Assembly (NCBI GenBank): GCA_018223125.1
Contig: JAAEZA010000001.1
Coordinates: forward strand, 115,007 to 179,006
Reading direction: 5' to 3'
Source of the DNA: Paracoccaceae bacterium
GTDB lineage: Bacteria > Pseudomonadota > Alphaproteobacteria > Rhodobacterales > Rhodobacteraceae
Length of the DNA: 64,000 nucleotides
The notes beneath the pieces were generated by a model. The model did not search any database, was not told the DNA's origin, and was given only the letters and a program-made list of their open reading frames with translations. This document shows positions 8,577-18,328 of this stretch, piece by piece. Within the stretch, counting starts at the first letter, position 1. Every line of letters begins with the position of its first letter. A program made the translations under genes and the position numbers.

Positions 8577-9540
8577 GTATAATAACGTTACAGAGATCCA
8601 GCAAATTGAAAAAAACGCAACGCCAGTGATGCCTGCCGGTCAGGCAGACAGGGTCGGGCGGGTGATTATGGCGATTGCAACGACAGGGCGGCGGGAGGTG
8701 TTGACCAAAACACTCGCCGAACTGCCCCTTCAAACGCTGCAACCGGATCTGCTGGTGCTGTCGATCACCGGCGAAAGCGATATTGATCGCAGTGTCTTGG
8801 AAAAAATGCGTTGTCCTGTAAAGGTGCGGATCGGATCAAAAGGCGCCTGCCACCAGCGCAACCGCGTGCTTGAGCTGGTCCAGCCAAAGGATGTAGTGGT
8901 TTTCACCGACGACGATTTTCTTATGTCCAGCACCTATCTGGAACGGATAAAAGCCCTGTTTAACCGGCATCCCGACGTGGTTATGGCAACGGGCAAGGTG
9001 CTGGCCGACGGGATTTCCGGACCGGGGTACAGCCACGCGCAGGGGCTGGAAATTCTGGATCGGAACGCAGACGACCACATAGAACAGCCGCTCCGGCCAA
9101 CGTATAACGGCTATGGCTGTAACATGGCGTTTTACACAGGGCCGGTGGTGGAACACGGGCTGCGGTTTGATGAAAGCCTGCCGCTTTACGCATGGCTGGA
9201 AGACGTGGATTTTTCCCGCCAGATCGCCCGTTACGGTCAGGTGGTGCGATCCGATGCGCTGGCGGGGGTGCATCTGGGCACCAAAGGCGGGCGCACGAAC
9301 GGTAAGACCTTCGGATATTCCCAAATCTCCAATCCACTTTACCTGATGAAAAAGGGCACCATGATCCCCAAGCGGGCGCTTTCGATCATTGCGCGCAATC
9401 TACTGGCCAATATCGTCAAAACATTCCGGCCAGAGCCTTGGGTCGATCGTCGCGGGCGGCTCTATGGAAACCTTCTGGGGGTGATGGATCTTGCGCGGGG
9501 AAGGCTTGATCCTGAGAAAGTGCTGGAGTTCCGCAAGTAG
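8575..9540 (+). CDS. Family 2 glycosyltransferase
   Basis: A GT-A fold glycosyltransferase of about 321 residues, likely adding a sugar to the exopolysaccharide repeat unit in the cytoplasm. The N-terminal nucleotide-sugar region VIMAIATTGRREVL is followed by the acidic metal-binding cluster in VVVFTDDDFL. The later acidic motif WLEDVDFSRQI fits the usual ED catalytic-base position. ATG 8575 is preferred, with a GAG at a fair distance; a GTG at 8563 would add four residues. It lies downstream of the ExoY-like gene and is the last gene before the PKS-NRPS cluster. Sugar specificity is unknown. Confidence 0.82.
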   Translation: MYNNVTEIQQIEKNATPVMPAGQADRVGRVIMAIATTGRREVLTKTLAELPLQTLQPDLLVLSITGESDIDRSVLEKMRCPVKVRIGSKGACHQRNRVLELVQPKDVVVFTDDDFLMSSTYLERIKALFNRHPDVVMATGKVLADGISGPGYSHAQGLEILDRNADDHIEQPLRPTYNGYGCNMAFYTGPVVEHGLRFDESLPLYAWLEDVDFSRQIARYGQVVRSDALAGVHLGTKGGRTNGKTFGYSQISNPLYLMKKGTMIPKRALSIIARNLLANIVKTFRPEPWVDRRGRLYGNLLGVMDLARGRLDPEKVLEFRK

Positions 9541-9569
9541 AAGAGTGCCGAGAATCAGTTACGCTCTTC
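9540..9569 (+). terminator. Weak hairpin after the glycosyltransferase gene
   Basis: An 8-bp stem with one G-T pair (9540-9547 with 9562-9569) starts at the last base of the stop codon. It lacks a T run, so any terminator role is weak or Rho-assisted. Confidence 0.3.
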
Positions 9570-10039
9570 CCTTGCTAGAGGTGCGCAGCCGTTCTCCCTT
9601 CGGTTGTGCAGAGTTTTGCGAAATTCAGCTGGAAGTCCTGAAAAACAGGCATTTGCGGCCTTTAAGACTGCTTTCAAGCGATTGTCCCTGATCTGTTAAC
9701 AATCATTAGCCTGCTCCTTGTCGGGACAGCCGGAAATGTCTTCGTGTTTTCAACATTTAACCACTCATTAAGTATTATATCGCGGGAGGCATCTTTGGCG
9801 GAGCGGCGGGTGCGTTGAGAGTTTATTGTTTCTGAATATCACATAGTTCAAGTAAAAAATCATGTAAAATTAATTGGTTGGGGTCTTTTTAGAAACGGGT
9901 GATTTTCGAATTTCCTTTGAGAAAAAGGAGCTTTCGGCTAAGTTGTCCACAGTTCCGGTCCGTGTTGGACCACCGCGTATTTAGGCCGCAAGGGCGGCTG
10001 AGTGTTTGCATCGTTTAGATGCTATTTGAGAGTACCGCT
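9570..10039. promoter_or_regulatory. Long upstream region of the PKS-NRPS operon
   Basis: About 470 bp of non-coding, locally AT-rich DNA (especially 9735-9780 and 9820-9880) ahead of the megasynthase gene. It should carry the cluster promoter and any operators. No convincing sigma-70 pair, lux-type box or other palindrome was recognised by eye, and no regulator gene lies next to it. Confidence 0.45.
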
Positions 10040-13000
10040 ATGTCAGATGATGTAATTTTCGGTCATTCGCCTTCGGGGCAGGGCCCTGTTCCCAACACGG
10101 ACCAAGAGTCTCCAGCCATAAACCTGCGCGACCGGATTGCCGCGATCTGGCAGGATATTCTGAACTGTCCTCCCTTGCGGGATCAGGACACGTTTTTTGA
10201 TGCGGGCGGAGACTCTGTCCAGTTGTTTCAGGCCCGTGCCCGTATGGCGGAACTGCTGGGCCGGCGGATTTCAATGACCGAACTGTTCGAAACCCCGCAA
10301 CTGGGGGCGCTGGCACGAAAGCTTGCAGAACAGAAGGCGGTTCCTGCCGCGGCACAACCGGTGAAGCCGCGGGACGTACATCCAAAGGTTTCAGACCGCG
10401 ACATTGCGATTGTCGGCCTGTCAGGGCGCTTTCCACAGTCCCGCACGCTTGCAGAGTTCTGGGAGAGCCTGTGTCAGGGCCGCGATCTGATTTCCCGCTT
10501 TGATCCGTCCGAAATGGAGGATGCGGTATCGCCGCAGGACCGGAGCAAGGCAAATTATCGCACCGCCCGTCCGGTGCTCGATGATGTGGATATGTTTGAC
10601 GCCAGATATTTCGGTATCCTGCCCAAAGAGGCCGCACTGATGGACCCGCAGGCACGGGTGTTTCTGGAAATCTGCGTTCATGCGCTGGAAGATGCAGGGC
10701 TGGACCCGATGCGCGCGAAAGAGGCTATCGGCGTTTTCGCGGGGGCCAGTTACAGCACCTATATGCTCGCCAATATTCTGACGGACAGCGCGGCGCTGGC
10801 GGATTTCACCTCGCAATTCCAGCTTGGCAATTATGCGGCTTTCACGGGTAATATTGCTGATAGCCTCGCCACGCGGGTGGCCTACAAGCTGGATCTGAAA
10901 GGGCCGGCCATTTCTATGGGCACGGCGTGTTCTACCTCTCTGACGGCGATTGCGCAGGCTTGCGGATCCCTGCGGGCCGGACAATCGGATGTGGCGCTGG
11001 CGGGGGGTGTTTCGATCACATTCCCGCAGAAACGCGGCTATTTCAGTCAGGAAGGGGGCATGGCGTCAGAAGACGGCACCTGCCGCCCGTTTGATGCGGC
11101 TGCCAATGGCACCGTGTTCGGCCACGGGGCGGGGGTGGTCGTGTTGAAACGTCTGCCGGACGCGCTGGCGTCAGGGGACCGGATTTACGCCACCATTCGC
11201 GGTGTCGGGCTTAACAACGACGGGGCGGACAAGATCGCCTATACCGCACCTTCGGTGAACGGTCAGGCCGAAGCAATCCGGCGCGCCCACCGCGATGCAG
11301 GAATTGATGCGGGCAGCGTTTCTTATGTGGAATGCCATGGTACAGCGACCCCGCTGGGTGATCCGATTGAAATCCGTGGTCTGTCATCAGCGTTTGGCCC
11401 GCAAGAGGCCGACCGCTGTGCATTGGGATCGGTCAAGGGGAACATCGGCCATCTGGATGCAGCCGCGGGTGTGGCCGGCGTGATCAAGACGGCGCTGATG
11501 CTGCACCACAAGAAAATCCTTCCGGTGGCGCATTTCACCAGCCCCAATCCCGATATTGATTTTGAAGGCAGTCCGTTCTTCGTGCCCGCCGGACTGCAGG
11601 ACTGGGCTTGTGAGGGGCCGCGCCGCGCGGGGATCAGCTCTTTCGGGATCGGCGGCACCAATGCCCATCTGGTGCTGGAAGAAGCCCCCGAGGCGCTGGC
11701 GCAGCCCGACGTCACCGCGCCGCAAATCCTGCCGCTTTCCGCCAAGACACCCGAGGCGCTGGCGGATATGGCGGGCAATCTGGCCGATGCGCTGGAACAG
11801 GCGGGGGCGCCTGCACTGGCCGATGCGGCCTTTACCTTGCAGGAGGGACGCAGCCGGTTTGATTACCGTACGGCTGTGGTGGCTCGCACAGCGGCTGAGG
11901 CCGCAACCGCGTTGCGCAAGCTGGCACCTGTGAAAACTCCCACACCTGCGGATGCACCGGCGGTGCTGTTCATGTTTGCAGGGCAGGGCTCGCAGTATCC
12001 CGGCATGGGGCGGGGGCTTTACGAGGCCGAACCGGAGTTTGCCCGCTGGATCAATCAGGGGGCCGAGATTTTGCAGCCCTTGCTGGGGCTGGATATTAAC
12101 GAAATTCTTTGTCTTGGCGATGTATCGGACGAAGTCGCGGCGCGGGCCCTGCGCGATACGCGACTGACGCAACCCGCGCTGTTCCTGATCCAATATGCAA
12201 ATGCGCGCTTGTGGCAGTCGCGAGGTGTGCAGCCCACAGCGATGATTGGCCATTCGGTCGGGGAATTTGCCGCTGCTGCAATCTCCGGTGTATTTGATTT
12301 TGAAACCGGTCTCAGGATGATCGCCAAGCGCGGTCAGTTGATGCAGGATCAGCCGTCCGGCGCGATGCTGTCGGTACGTGCTGCGCTGGACGAGTTGACG
12401 CCATTCCTGAACGGTGACGTCGACCTTGCCGCGCAGAATGCACCCAAATTGCAGGTGGTGGCGGGGCCGGACAATGCGATTGATGCGTTGAAGGAACGGC
12501 TGGATGGGGCAGGGCTTGCGTCCAGCCGGTTGCATACCTCCCACGCTTTTCATTCCGCGATGATGGCGCCGGTTTCAGAGGCTCTGTCGCAGGAATTTGC
12601 GGCGTTCAACCTGAACGAACCGCAGATCCCTTATGTGTCCTGCGTCACGGGGGAGTGGATTACACCTGAACAGGCGGTTGATCCGTCCTATTGGGCCACA
12701 CAGGCACGGGCCTGTGTCAATTTTCAGGCGGGCATTCGCACCGCCACACAAGATAAGTCTGCCGTATTGCTGGAGGTGGGCGCTGGACGCACGCTTTCAG
12801 CCTTTGCCGCGCAGACTTTGGAGCGCGGCAGCCATGGTGGGATAATACAGTCGCTATCAGATCACACCCAAACATCTGACGACGAGATTACCATGGCTGC
12901 CGCCTTTTCAAAACTCTGGGGCGCGGGGGTGCCGGTGGACTGGGCGCGCGCGGGTGCGCGGGGAAACCGGCGGGTGTCCCTGCCGGGCTACGCCTTCCAG

Positions 13001-16000
13001 CGCAAGCGCCACTGGGTTTCGCCCGAACCGGCACAAACCCGAACAGCCCCCCAACCCCGAACGGCCCAACCTGCCGCCCTTCCTTGTGAAACAGTAAAGA
13101 GTGATCCGGTCATGACCATGAATGCAAATGTTTCTTCAGTTCCGCGCACCGAACGGTTTTGCGGTGAGCTTCTGACCCTGTTGTCAGACCTCTCGGGCGA
13201 GGATCTGGGCCCTGACGACGTGGATGTGACCTACCTGGAACTCGGGTTTGATTCCCTGTTTCTGGGGCAGGTGTCACAGGCGCTATTACAGAAATATGAT
13301 GTGACCCTGACCTTCCGCAGCTTGCTGACGGAATACCCTACAATTGCCGAACTGGCGGGCAAACTGGACGAGATCTTGCCCGCCGATGCACCGGAGCCGG
13401 TAGAGCCTGCCGCAGTGGAAGAAGCGCCCGCTGCTGTTGTTGCTCCCGCTCCGGTGGTGGATGTGATGCCGGTAACGGCTGTGTCTGCGTCCCCGTTGGC
13501 TGGGGATGCTGCCGGCGTGATGCAAGCGCAGATGCAGACCATGCAGGCGGTGTTTGCGCAGCAATTGCAGGCACTTGGGGGTGGGTCTTCAACCCCGCAG
13601 CAGGCGGCAGCACCGGCGCCCGTACCGGTCACGCAGACCCCGTCAGCGCCGCAGGATGCGCCTGTGCCACAGGCAGCACCGGAAGCAGCCGATGTCCCTG
13701 TTGCAGCCAAACCCGCCGCCTTTAAGGTGGGCCGTGGCCCGAACCTTGCAGCGGCAGAACTGACACCGGAACAGCAGGTTTTTGCCCGTGATCTGGCCAG
13801 CCGCTACAGTGCGAAGTTTCCGAAATCCAAAGCGCTCGCCCAGAAGTACCGCCATGTCCATGCGGACCCGCGTACCGTCTCCGGCTTTCATCCCCAATGG
13901 AAGGAACTGGCTTTTCCGGTGGTGGCCGATCGCGCTAAAGGGGCGCATTTGTGGGATATTGACGGAAACACATTCATTGATCTGGTGAACGGTTTCGGCC
14001 AGACCGCTTTCGGTCATTCGCCGGAATTTGTCACCCGTGCAGTGCAGGCGCAGATGGAGCGGGGCTATCCCATCGGACCGCAATCGGAAATTGCCGGTGC
14101 GGTGGCTGAACGGTTCGCCCGTATGGTGGAACATGAACGGGTAACCTTCTGCAACACCGGTTCCGAAGCGGTCATGTCTGCCATGCGGCTGGCGCGTTCC
14201 GTGACCGGACGCGATAAGGTTGTGGTTTTTGGCAATGATTATCACGGCCAGTTCGACGAGGTGCTGATCAAGGGCAAATCCCGTGGCGGTGCCCCTGCGG
14301 CCCTGCCGCTGGCTTCCGGTATTCCGCGCACCAGCCTGTCCAACATGGTGGTGCTGCCTTACGGCGAAGAGACCTCGCTTGATTGGATCAAGGAGAATGC
14401 CAAAGAGATTGCGGCGGTCATTATCGAACCGATCCAGAGCCGCCACCCGGAGGTGCAACCCGTTGAATTTGTGCGCTCCCTGCGCAAACTGACCAAAGAC
14501 ATCGACGCCGCTTTGGTGTTTGACGAAGTGGTCACAGGCTTTCGCACCCATGCCAAAGGCGTGCAGGGGGAATGGGGTATTCAGGGCGATATGGCCACCT
14601 ACGGCAAGGTTGTCGGGGGCGGTATGCCCGTTGGTGTACTGGCGGGCGATGGGCGTTTCCTTGATGCGCTTGACGGCGGGTTCTGGACTTACGGCGATGA
14701 CAGCAAGCCCGAGGTCGCGCCGACCTATGTGGCAGGCACATTCGTGCGCCATCCGCTGGTTCTGGCGGCCATTGATGCGACGCTGGAACATATGGAAAAC
14801 CACGGTGACCGGCTGTGGAAGGATACTGCCGCGCGCGCCATTGCGTTGCGCAAGCGGATGAACGCCTTTCTGGTCAGCCGCGGTTTGCCGGAACTGGTCA
14901 CAGGCCATTCCAGCTGGATCGTGCCGAATGTGACCGGATTTGATGCGCGGGCAAGCCTGCTTTACCCGCTGATGCGCTATGACGGGGTGCATCTGATGGA
15001 CGGGTTCTGCGGGTTCCTGACCACCGAACACGGCGATGCCGAGGTGAACGCCGTGGCAGAGAGTTTCGAGCGCGCCGTGCGCACCCTGCAGGAGCAGGGC
15101 ATTCTGCTTGGCGAGGGCGAGATCACCGAACAACCGACACCGCCATCCGCCCGGGACGACGCAGAAAGCACCTTTCCCCTGACCGAAGGCCAGCGGGAAA
15201 TCTGGATGACCAGCCAGCTTGGCGATGCGGCTTCCCTGTGTTTCAACGAAGGCGCGGTGGTGAAACTGTCAGGGCCGCTTGATGTGGCCGCGCTCAACCG
15301 TGCGCTGGACCGCATTGTTGCGCGCCACGATGCCTTGCGCGCGGTGTTTGATGCAACGGGTTCCCATTTCACCGTGCAGCCCGCGTACCATCTGGAGGTG
15401 GAGCAGATCACGGCCCCTGATGGTACATTTGATACGGTTCTGGACCGGATTGCCGATGAAGCAGCCCGCTATGTCTTTGATCTGACGACACAACCCGCCC
15501 TTCGGGCGCGATTGGTGACCAACGGGCAGGACAGGCACGGTTTGGTGCTGAACGCCCATCACATCATCTGCGACGGTTGGTCTTATAACATCATCTTCGA
15601 AGAACTCGCTGCATTCTATCGCGCGGAAACCGGTGGACAGGCCGGTGACCTGCCGACACCTGTTTCCTTTGCCGCCCACGCCCGCAGGGAACAGCAGGGC
15701 ACGGCACGCCCCGAAACCCGCGCTTTCTGGGCCGCGCAATATCGGGATATTCCTGCCTTGCCGGAACTGCCCCATGACCATCCGCGCCCGCAGCGGCGCA
15801 GCTACCGCGGTGCGACCCTGACGCGGTTCATCCCTGCGGATGTGATGGTTGCCGCGCGAAAGGCCGGTGCGAAACAGGGCTGTACGCTGTTTTCCACTTT
15901 ATTTGCAGCCGTGCAGGTGACGCTCGGTCGTTTGTCGGGGTGCAATGACGTGGTGATCGGTGTCCCGACCGGAGGACAGGCACAGCTTGCGAACCCGCAT

Positions 16001-18328
16001 ATGATCGGCCACGCCGTGAATTTCCTGCCCGTGCGGGCGGCCTTTGATCCGGCAGAGCCGGTGTCAGCCCATTTGAATCGGGTGAGCGGCGCCGTCATGG
16101 ATGCTTTCGAGCATCAGGACTACACTTTCGGAACACTGGTACAGGATCTGAACGTGCCACGGGCCTTGAACCGGCTGCCGCTGACGGAAATCCAGTTCAA
16201 CCTGGAAACCCTGCCGGAAGATCTGGATATGGGGGCGGTGTCGGTAAAGCTGGCCCCGAACCGGAAAGCCGCGTCGAATTTCGACATGTTCTTCAATGTG
16301 GTAGAATCCAGAGACGGACTGCGGGTGGATGTGGATTACAACAGCGAGGTTTACAGGGACTCTACAATTGATCGCTGGGTCGGGCATCTGGAACAGGTCT
16401 TGCGCAGTCTGGCAGCAGACCCCACCCGGGCAGTGCAGGATCTGGATCTGACCGCGACAGGTCACAGCGGCTCTGTCGAACAGGAATATGCCGGTTACGA
16501 CCGCAGCGCCATGATCCAGACCTTGGTGGATCGCACGGTTGCATCAACCCCTGACGCAATCGCGCTGGAAGATGACAGGCGGCAATTGACCTATCGCGCC
16601 CTCCAAGACGAAAGCGATGCACTTGCGGCCCATATTCAGGCGCAGGTGACAGGGGCAGGCCAGCGGATCGGCCTGTTGATGGACCGCTCGGTCAATATGG
16701 TTGTGGCACTGCTGGCGATCCTGAAGGCAGGGCATACCTATCTGCCACTGGACCCGACCCAGCCCGAAGCCCGCCTGAAGCTGATCCTTGAAACCGCCCG
16801 TGCAGCCGCTGTGCTCACCGACGCGCCCGCGCGTCTGTCCTATGTGCAACAGACCGGCGCGGTTCTGGTGGATGTGTCCAAGGCCTGTGCTGGCACAACC
16901 CCTGCACCGGTGGCCCATGATCCCGAAGACAGTGCCTATATCATCTTTACGTCGGGAACGACCGGAACCCCGAAAGGTGTAGAGATCCCGCACCGCGCGG
17001 TGGTAAACTTTCTGAACTCCATGGCGCAAAAGCCCGGTCTGACGGCGCAGGATACTTTGCTGTCCGTCACCACCGTGATGTTTGACATTGCAGTGCTGGA
17101 ACTCTTCCTGCCGCTGGCCGTGGGCGCGAAATGTGTCATCGCCAGCAAGGAACAGGTTCTGGACGGTTTTGCGCTGGTGGACCGGCTGGAGCAGGGCGAC
17201 ATCACGGTGATGCAGGCCACGCCAACCCTGTGGGATATGGTGCTGGATGCAGGCTTTGCGCCCAAAGCCGGAATGAAGCTGCTGGCAGGCGGTGAACCAT
17301 TGCCCCGTGATCTGGCCGCGCGATTGATGGCACAGGGGGCGGAGCTGTGGAACATGTACGGCCCGACCGAAACGACGATCTGGTCGGCTGTTGCAAAGGT
17401 GGCAGCAGATGAACCGATAACCATCGGTCATGCCATCGCCAATACCGATCTGTTGATCCTTGATACCAACGACATGCCGGTTCCTGTCGGTGTTACCGGA
17501 GAGTTGAACATTGGCGGTGACGGGCTGGCCAAAGGGTATCTGGATCGCCCCGATCTGACAGGTAAGGCGTTTCGCACGGTAACGGTGAAGGGTACGCCGC
17601 AAAGGCTATACCGGACGGGCGATCTTGCCCGCCAGAACGCCGATGGCACGATTGAGGTTCTGGGCCGGATAGATACGCAGGTAAAGCTGCGCGGATTCCG
17701 TATCGAACTGGGGGAAATCGAAAGCCGGCTGCGTGCCCTTGACGGTGTTCACAAGGCAGCGGTGGACGTGAAGACCCGTGCTAGCGGCGACCGCCAGCTT
17801 GTGGCCTATATCGTGGCTGGAAACGGTGCCGCACTGGAGGCTTCGGAGATGCGCCACGCGCTTGGCGCGGTTCTGCCGAACTACATGGTGCCGCAGGCTT
17901 ATGTGATGCTGGAGGCCTTGCCACAGACGGCGAATGGCAAGCTGGATCGCAAAGCCCTGCCGGAGCCTGACAACGGGCCGCAAATCCTTGAGGAGGCCGC
18001 TGCGCCCTCCGGCTCTTTGGCAAAGACCCCGACAGAGGAGAAAATCCGCGAAATCTGGGTAAATGTGCTGGGACAAAAGGAAATCTCGACCACGGACACA
18101 TTGTTTGACCTTGGCGTGGACTCCCTGATGGTTTTCCGCATCGCTGCCCGACTGGCGGAGGCCGGTCTGAACCTGCAAGCCAAACACCTGCTGGATCACC
18201 CGAGCATCACCCAGCTTGCTGCTTTCGCAGACAGTCGGGTCGGGGCAGATGTGCCGAAAGTCGCCGCAGCGCCGTCACTGAAAGACTTCCGCAATGGTGC
18301 GCGGCGCGGAGTAGGGATTGTCCAATGA
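10040..18328 (+). CDS. Hybrid PKS-NRPS megasynthase: ACP-KS-AT-ACP-aminotransferase-C-A-PCP
   Basis: About 2,762 residues. Domains with key codons: ACP1 (GGDS, Ser 10214); ketosynthase from about 10400 (Cys 10928, His 11336, His 11450); acyltransferase 11965-12880 (GHSVGE, Ser 12254; HAFH at 12542, which favours malonyl-CoA); ACP2 (GFDSL, Ser 13253); Ala/Pro-rich linker 13385-13770; class III PLP aminotransferase 13770-15110 (Lys 14606); condensation 15170-16460 (HHIICDG at 15557); adenylation 16500-17960; PCP (GVDSL, Ser 18122). No ketoreductase is present, so the beta-keto acyl chain would be transaminated to a 3-amino acyl chain and joined to an amino acid. The order matches iturin/mycosubtilin MycA/ItuA minus the acyl ligase. 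The A-domain code by hand alignment to GrsA is D-I-L-Q-L-A-M-I-W-K, close to glycine. ATG 10040 has GAGAG upstream; ATG 10019 is an alternative. Confidence 0.93.
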   Translation: MSDDVIFGHSPSGQGPVPNTDQESPAINLRDRIAAIWQDILNCPPLRDQDTFFDAGGDSVQLFQARARMAELLGRRISMTELFETPQLGALARKLAEQKAVPAAAQPVKPRDVHPKVSDRDIAIVGLSGRFPQSRTLAEFWESLCQGRDLISRFDPSEMEDAVSPQDRSKANYRTARPVLDDVDMFDARYFGILPKEAALMDPQARVFLEICVHALEDAGLDPMRAKEAIGVFAGASYSTYMLANILTDSAALADFTSQFQLGNYAAFTGNIADSLATRVAYKLDLKGPAISMGTACSTSLTAIAQACGSLRAGQSDVALAGGVSITFPQKRGYFSQEGGMASEDGTCRPFDAAANGTVFGHGAGVVVLKRLPDALASGDRIYATIRGVGLNNDGADKIAYTAPSVNGQAEAIRRAHRDAGIDAGSVSYVECHGTATPLGDPIEIRGLSSAFGPQEADRCALGSVKGNIGHLDAAAGVAGVIKTALMLHHKKILPVAHFTSPNPDIDFEGSPFFVPAGLQDWACEGPRRAGISSFGIGGTNAHLVLEEAPEALAQPDVTAPQILPLSAKTPEALADMAGNLADALEQAGAPALADAAFTLQEGRSRFDYRTAVVARTAAEAATALRKLAPVKTPTPADAPAVLFMFAGQGSQYPGMGRGLYEAEPEFARWINQGAEILQPLLGLDINEILCLGDVSDEVAARALRDTRLTQPALFLIQYANARLWQSRGVQPTAMIGHSVGEFAAAAISGVFDFETGLRMIAKRGQLMQDQPSGAMLSVRAALDELTPFLNGDVDLAAQNAPKLQVVAGPDNAIDALKERLDGAGLASSRLHTSHAFHSAMMAPVSEALSQEFAAFNLNEPQIPYVSCVTGEWITPEQAVDPSYWATQARACVNFQAGIRTATQDKSAVLLEVGAGRTLSAFAAQTLERGSHGGIIQSLSDHTQTSDDEITMAAAFSKLWGAGVPVDWARAGARGNRRVSLPGYAFQRKRHWVSPEPAQTRTAPQPRTAQPAALPCETVKSDPVMTMNANVSSVPRTERFCGELLTLLSDLSGEDLGPDDVDVTYLELGFDSLFLGQVSQALLQKYDVTLTFRSLLTEYPTIAELAGKLDEILPADAPEPVEPAAVEEAPAAVVAPAPVVDVMPVTAVSASPLAGDAAGVMQAQMQTMQAVFAQQLQALGGGSSTPQQAAAPAPVPVTQTPSAPQDAPVPQAAPEAADVPVAAKPAAFKVGRGPNLAAAELTPEQQVFARDLASRYSAKFPKSKALAQKYRHVHADPRTVSGFHPQWKELAFPVVADRAKGAHLWDIDGNTFIDLVNGFGQTAFGHSPEFVTRAVQAQMERGYPIGPQSEIAGAVAERFARMVEHERVTFCNTGSEAVMSAMRLARSVTGRDKVVVFGNDYHGQFDEVLIKGKSRGGAPAALPLASGIPRTSLSNMVVLPYGEETSLDWIKENAKEIAAVIIEPIQSRHPEVQPVEFVRSLRKLTKDIDAALVFDEVVTGFRTHAKGVQGEWGIQGDMATYGKVVGGGMPVGVLAGDGRFLDALDGGFWTYGDDSKPEVAPTYVAGTFVRHPLVLAAIDATLEHMENHGDRLWKDTAARAIALRKRMNAFLVSRGLPELVTGHSSWIVPNVTGFDARASLLYPLMRYDGVHLMDGFCGFLTTEHGDAEVNAVAESFERAVRTLQEQGILLGEGEITEQPTPPSARDDAESTFPLTEGQREIWMTSQLGDAASLCFNEGAVVKLSGPLDVAALNRALDRIVARHDALRAVFDATGSHFTVQPAYHLEVEQITAPDGTFDTVLDRIADEAARYVFDLTTQPALRARLVTNGQDRHGLVLNAHHIICDGWSYNIIFEELAAFYRAETGGQAGDLPTPVSFAAHARREQQGTARPETRAFWAAQYRDIPALPELPHDHPRPQRRSYRGATLTRFIPADVMVAARKAGAKQGCTLFSTLFAAVQVTLGRLSGCNDVVIGVPTGGQAQLANPHMIGHAVNFLPVRAAFDPAEPVSAHLNRVSGAVMDAFEHQDYTFGTLVQDLNVPRALNRLPLTEIQFNLETLPEDLDMGAVSVKLAPNRKAASNFDMFFNVVESRDGLRVDVDYNSEVYRDSTIDRWVGHLEQVLRSLAADPTRAVQDLDLTATGHSGSVEQEYAGYDRSAMIQTLVDRTVASTPDAIALEDDRRQLTYRALQDESDALAAHIQAQVTGAGQRIGLLMDRSVNMVVALLAILKAGHTYLPLDPTQPEARLKLILETARAAAVLTDAPARLSYVQQTGAVLVDVSKACAGTTPAPVAHDPEDSAYIIFTSGTTGTPKGVEIPHRAVVNFLNSMAQKPGLTAQDTLLSVTTVMFDIAVLELFLPLAVGAKCVIASKEQVLDGFALVDRLEQGDITVMQATPTLWDMVLDAGFAPKAGMKLLAGGEPLPRDLAARLMAQGAELWNMYGPTETTIWSAVAKVAADEPITIGHAIANTDLLILDTNDMPVPVGVTGELNIGGDGLAKGYLDRPDLTGKAFRTVTVKGTPQRLYRTGDLARQNADGTIEVLGRIDTQVKLRGFRIELGEIESRLRALDGVHKAAVDVKTRASGDRQLVAYIVAGNGAALEASEMRHALGAVLPNYMVPQAYVMLEALPQTANGKLDRKALPEPDNGPQILEEAAAPSGSLAKTPTEEKIREIWVNVLGQKEISTTDTLFDLGVDSLMVFRIAARLAEAGLNLQAKHLLDHPSITQLAAFADSRVGADVPKVAAAPSLKDFRNGARRGVGIVQ

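Noticed and set aside
9570..10039. A lux-type box or pathway-specific operator for the PKS-NRPS operon
   Set aside because: No convincing palindrome was found by eye and no regulator gene is adjacent, so none was annotated.
13643..15133. A 496-residue open frame antisense to the aminotransferase domain
   Set aside because: It is the mirror of a GC-rich real gene; the sense frame has every catalytic motif, while the antisense protein is rich in His, Arg and Gln with no domain.
16544..17602. A 352-residue open frame antisense to the adenylation domain
   Set aside because: Sense strand carries intact A-domain core motifs; the antisense frame has no recognisable fold.
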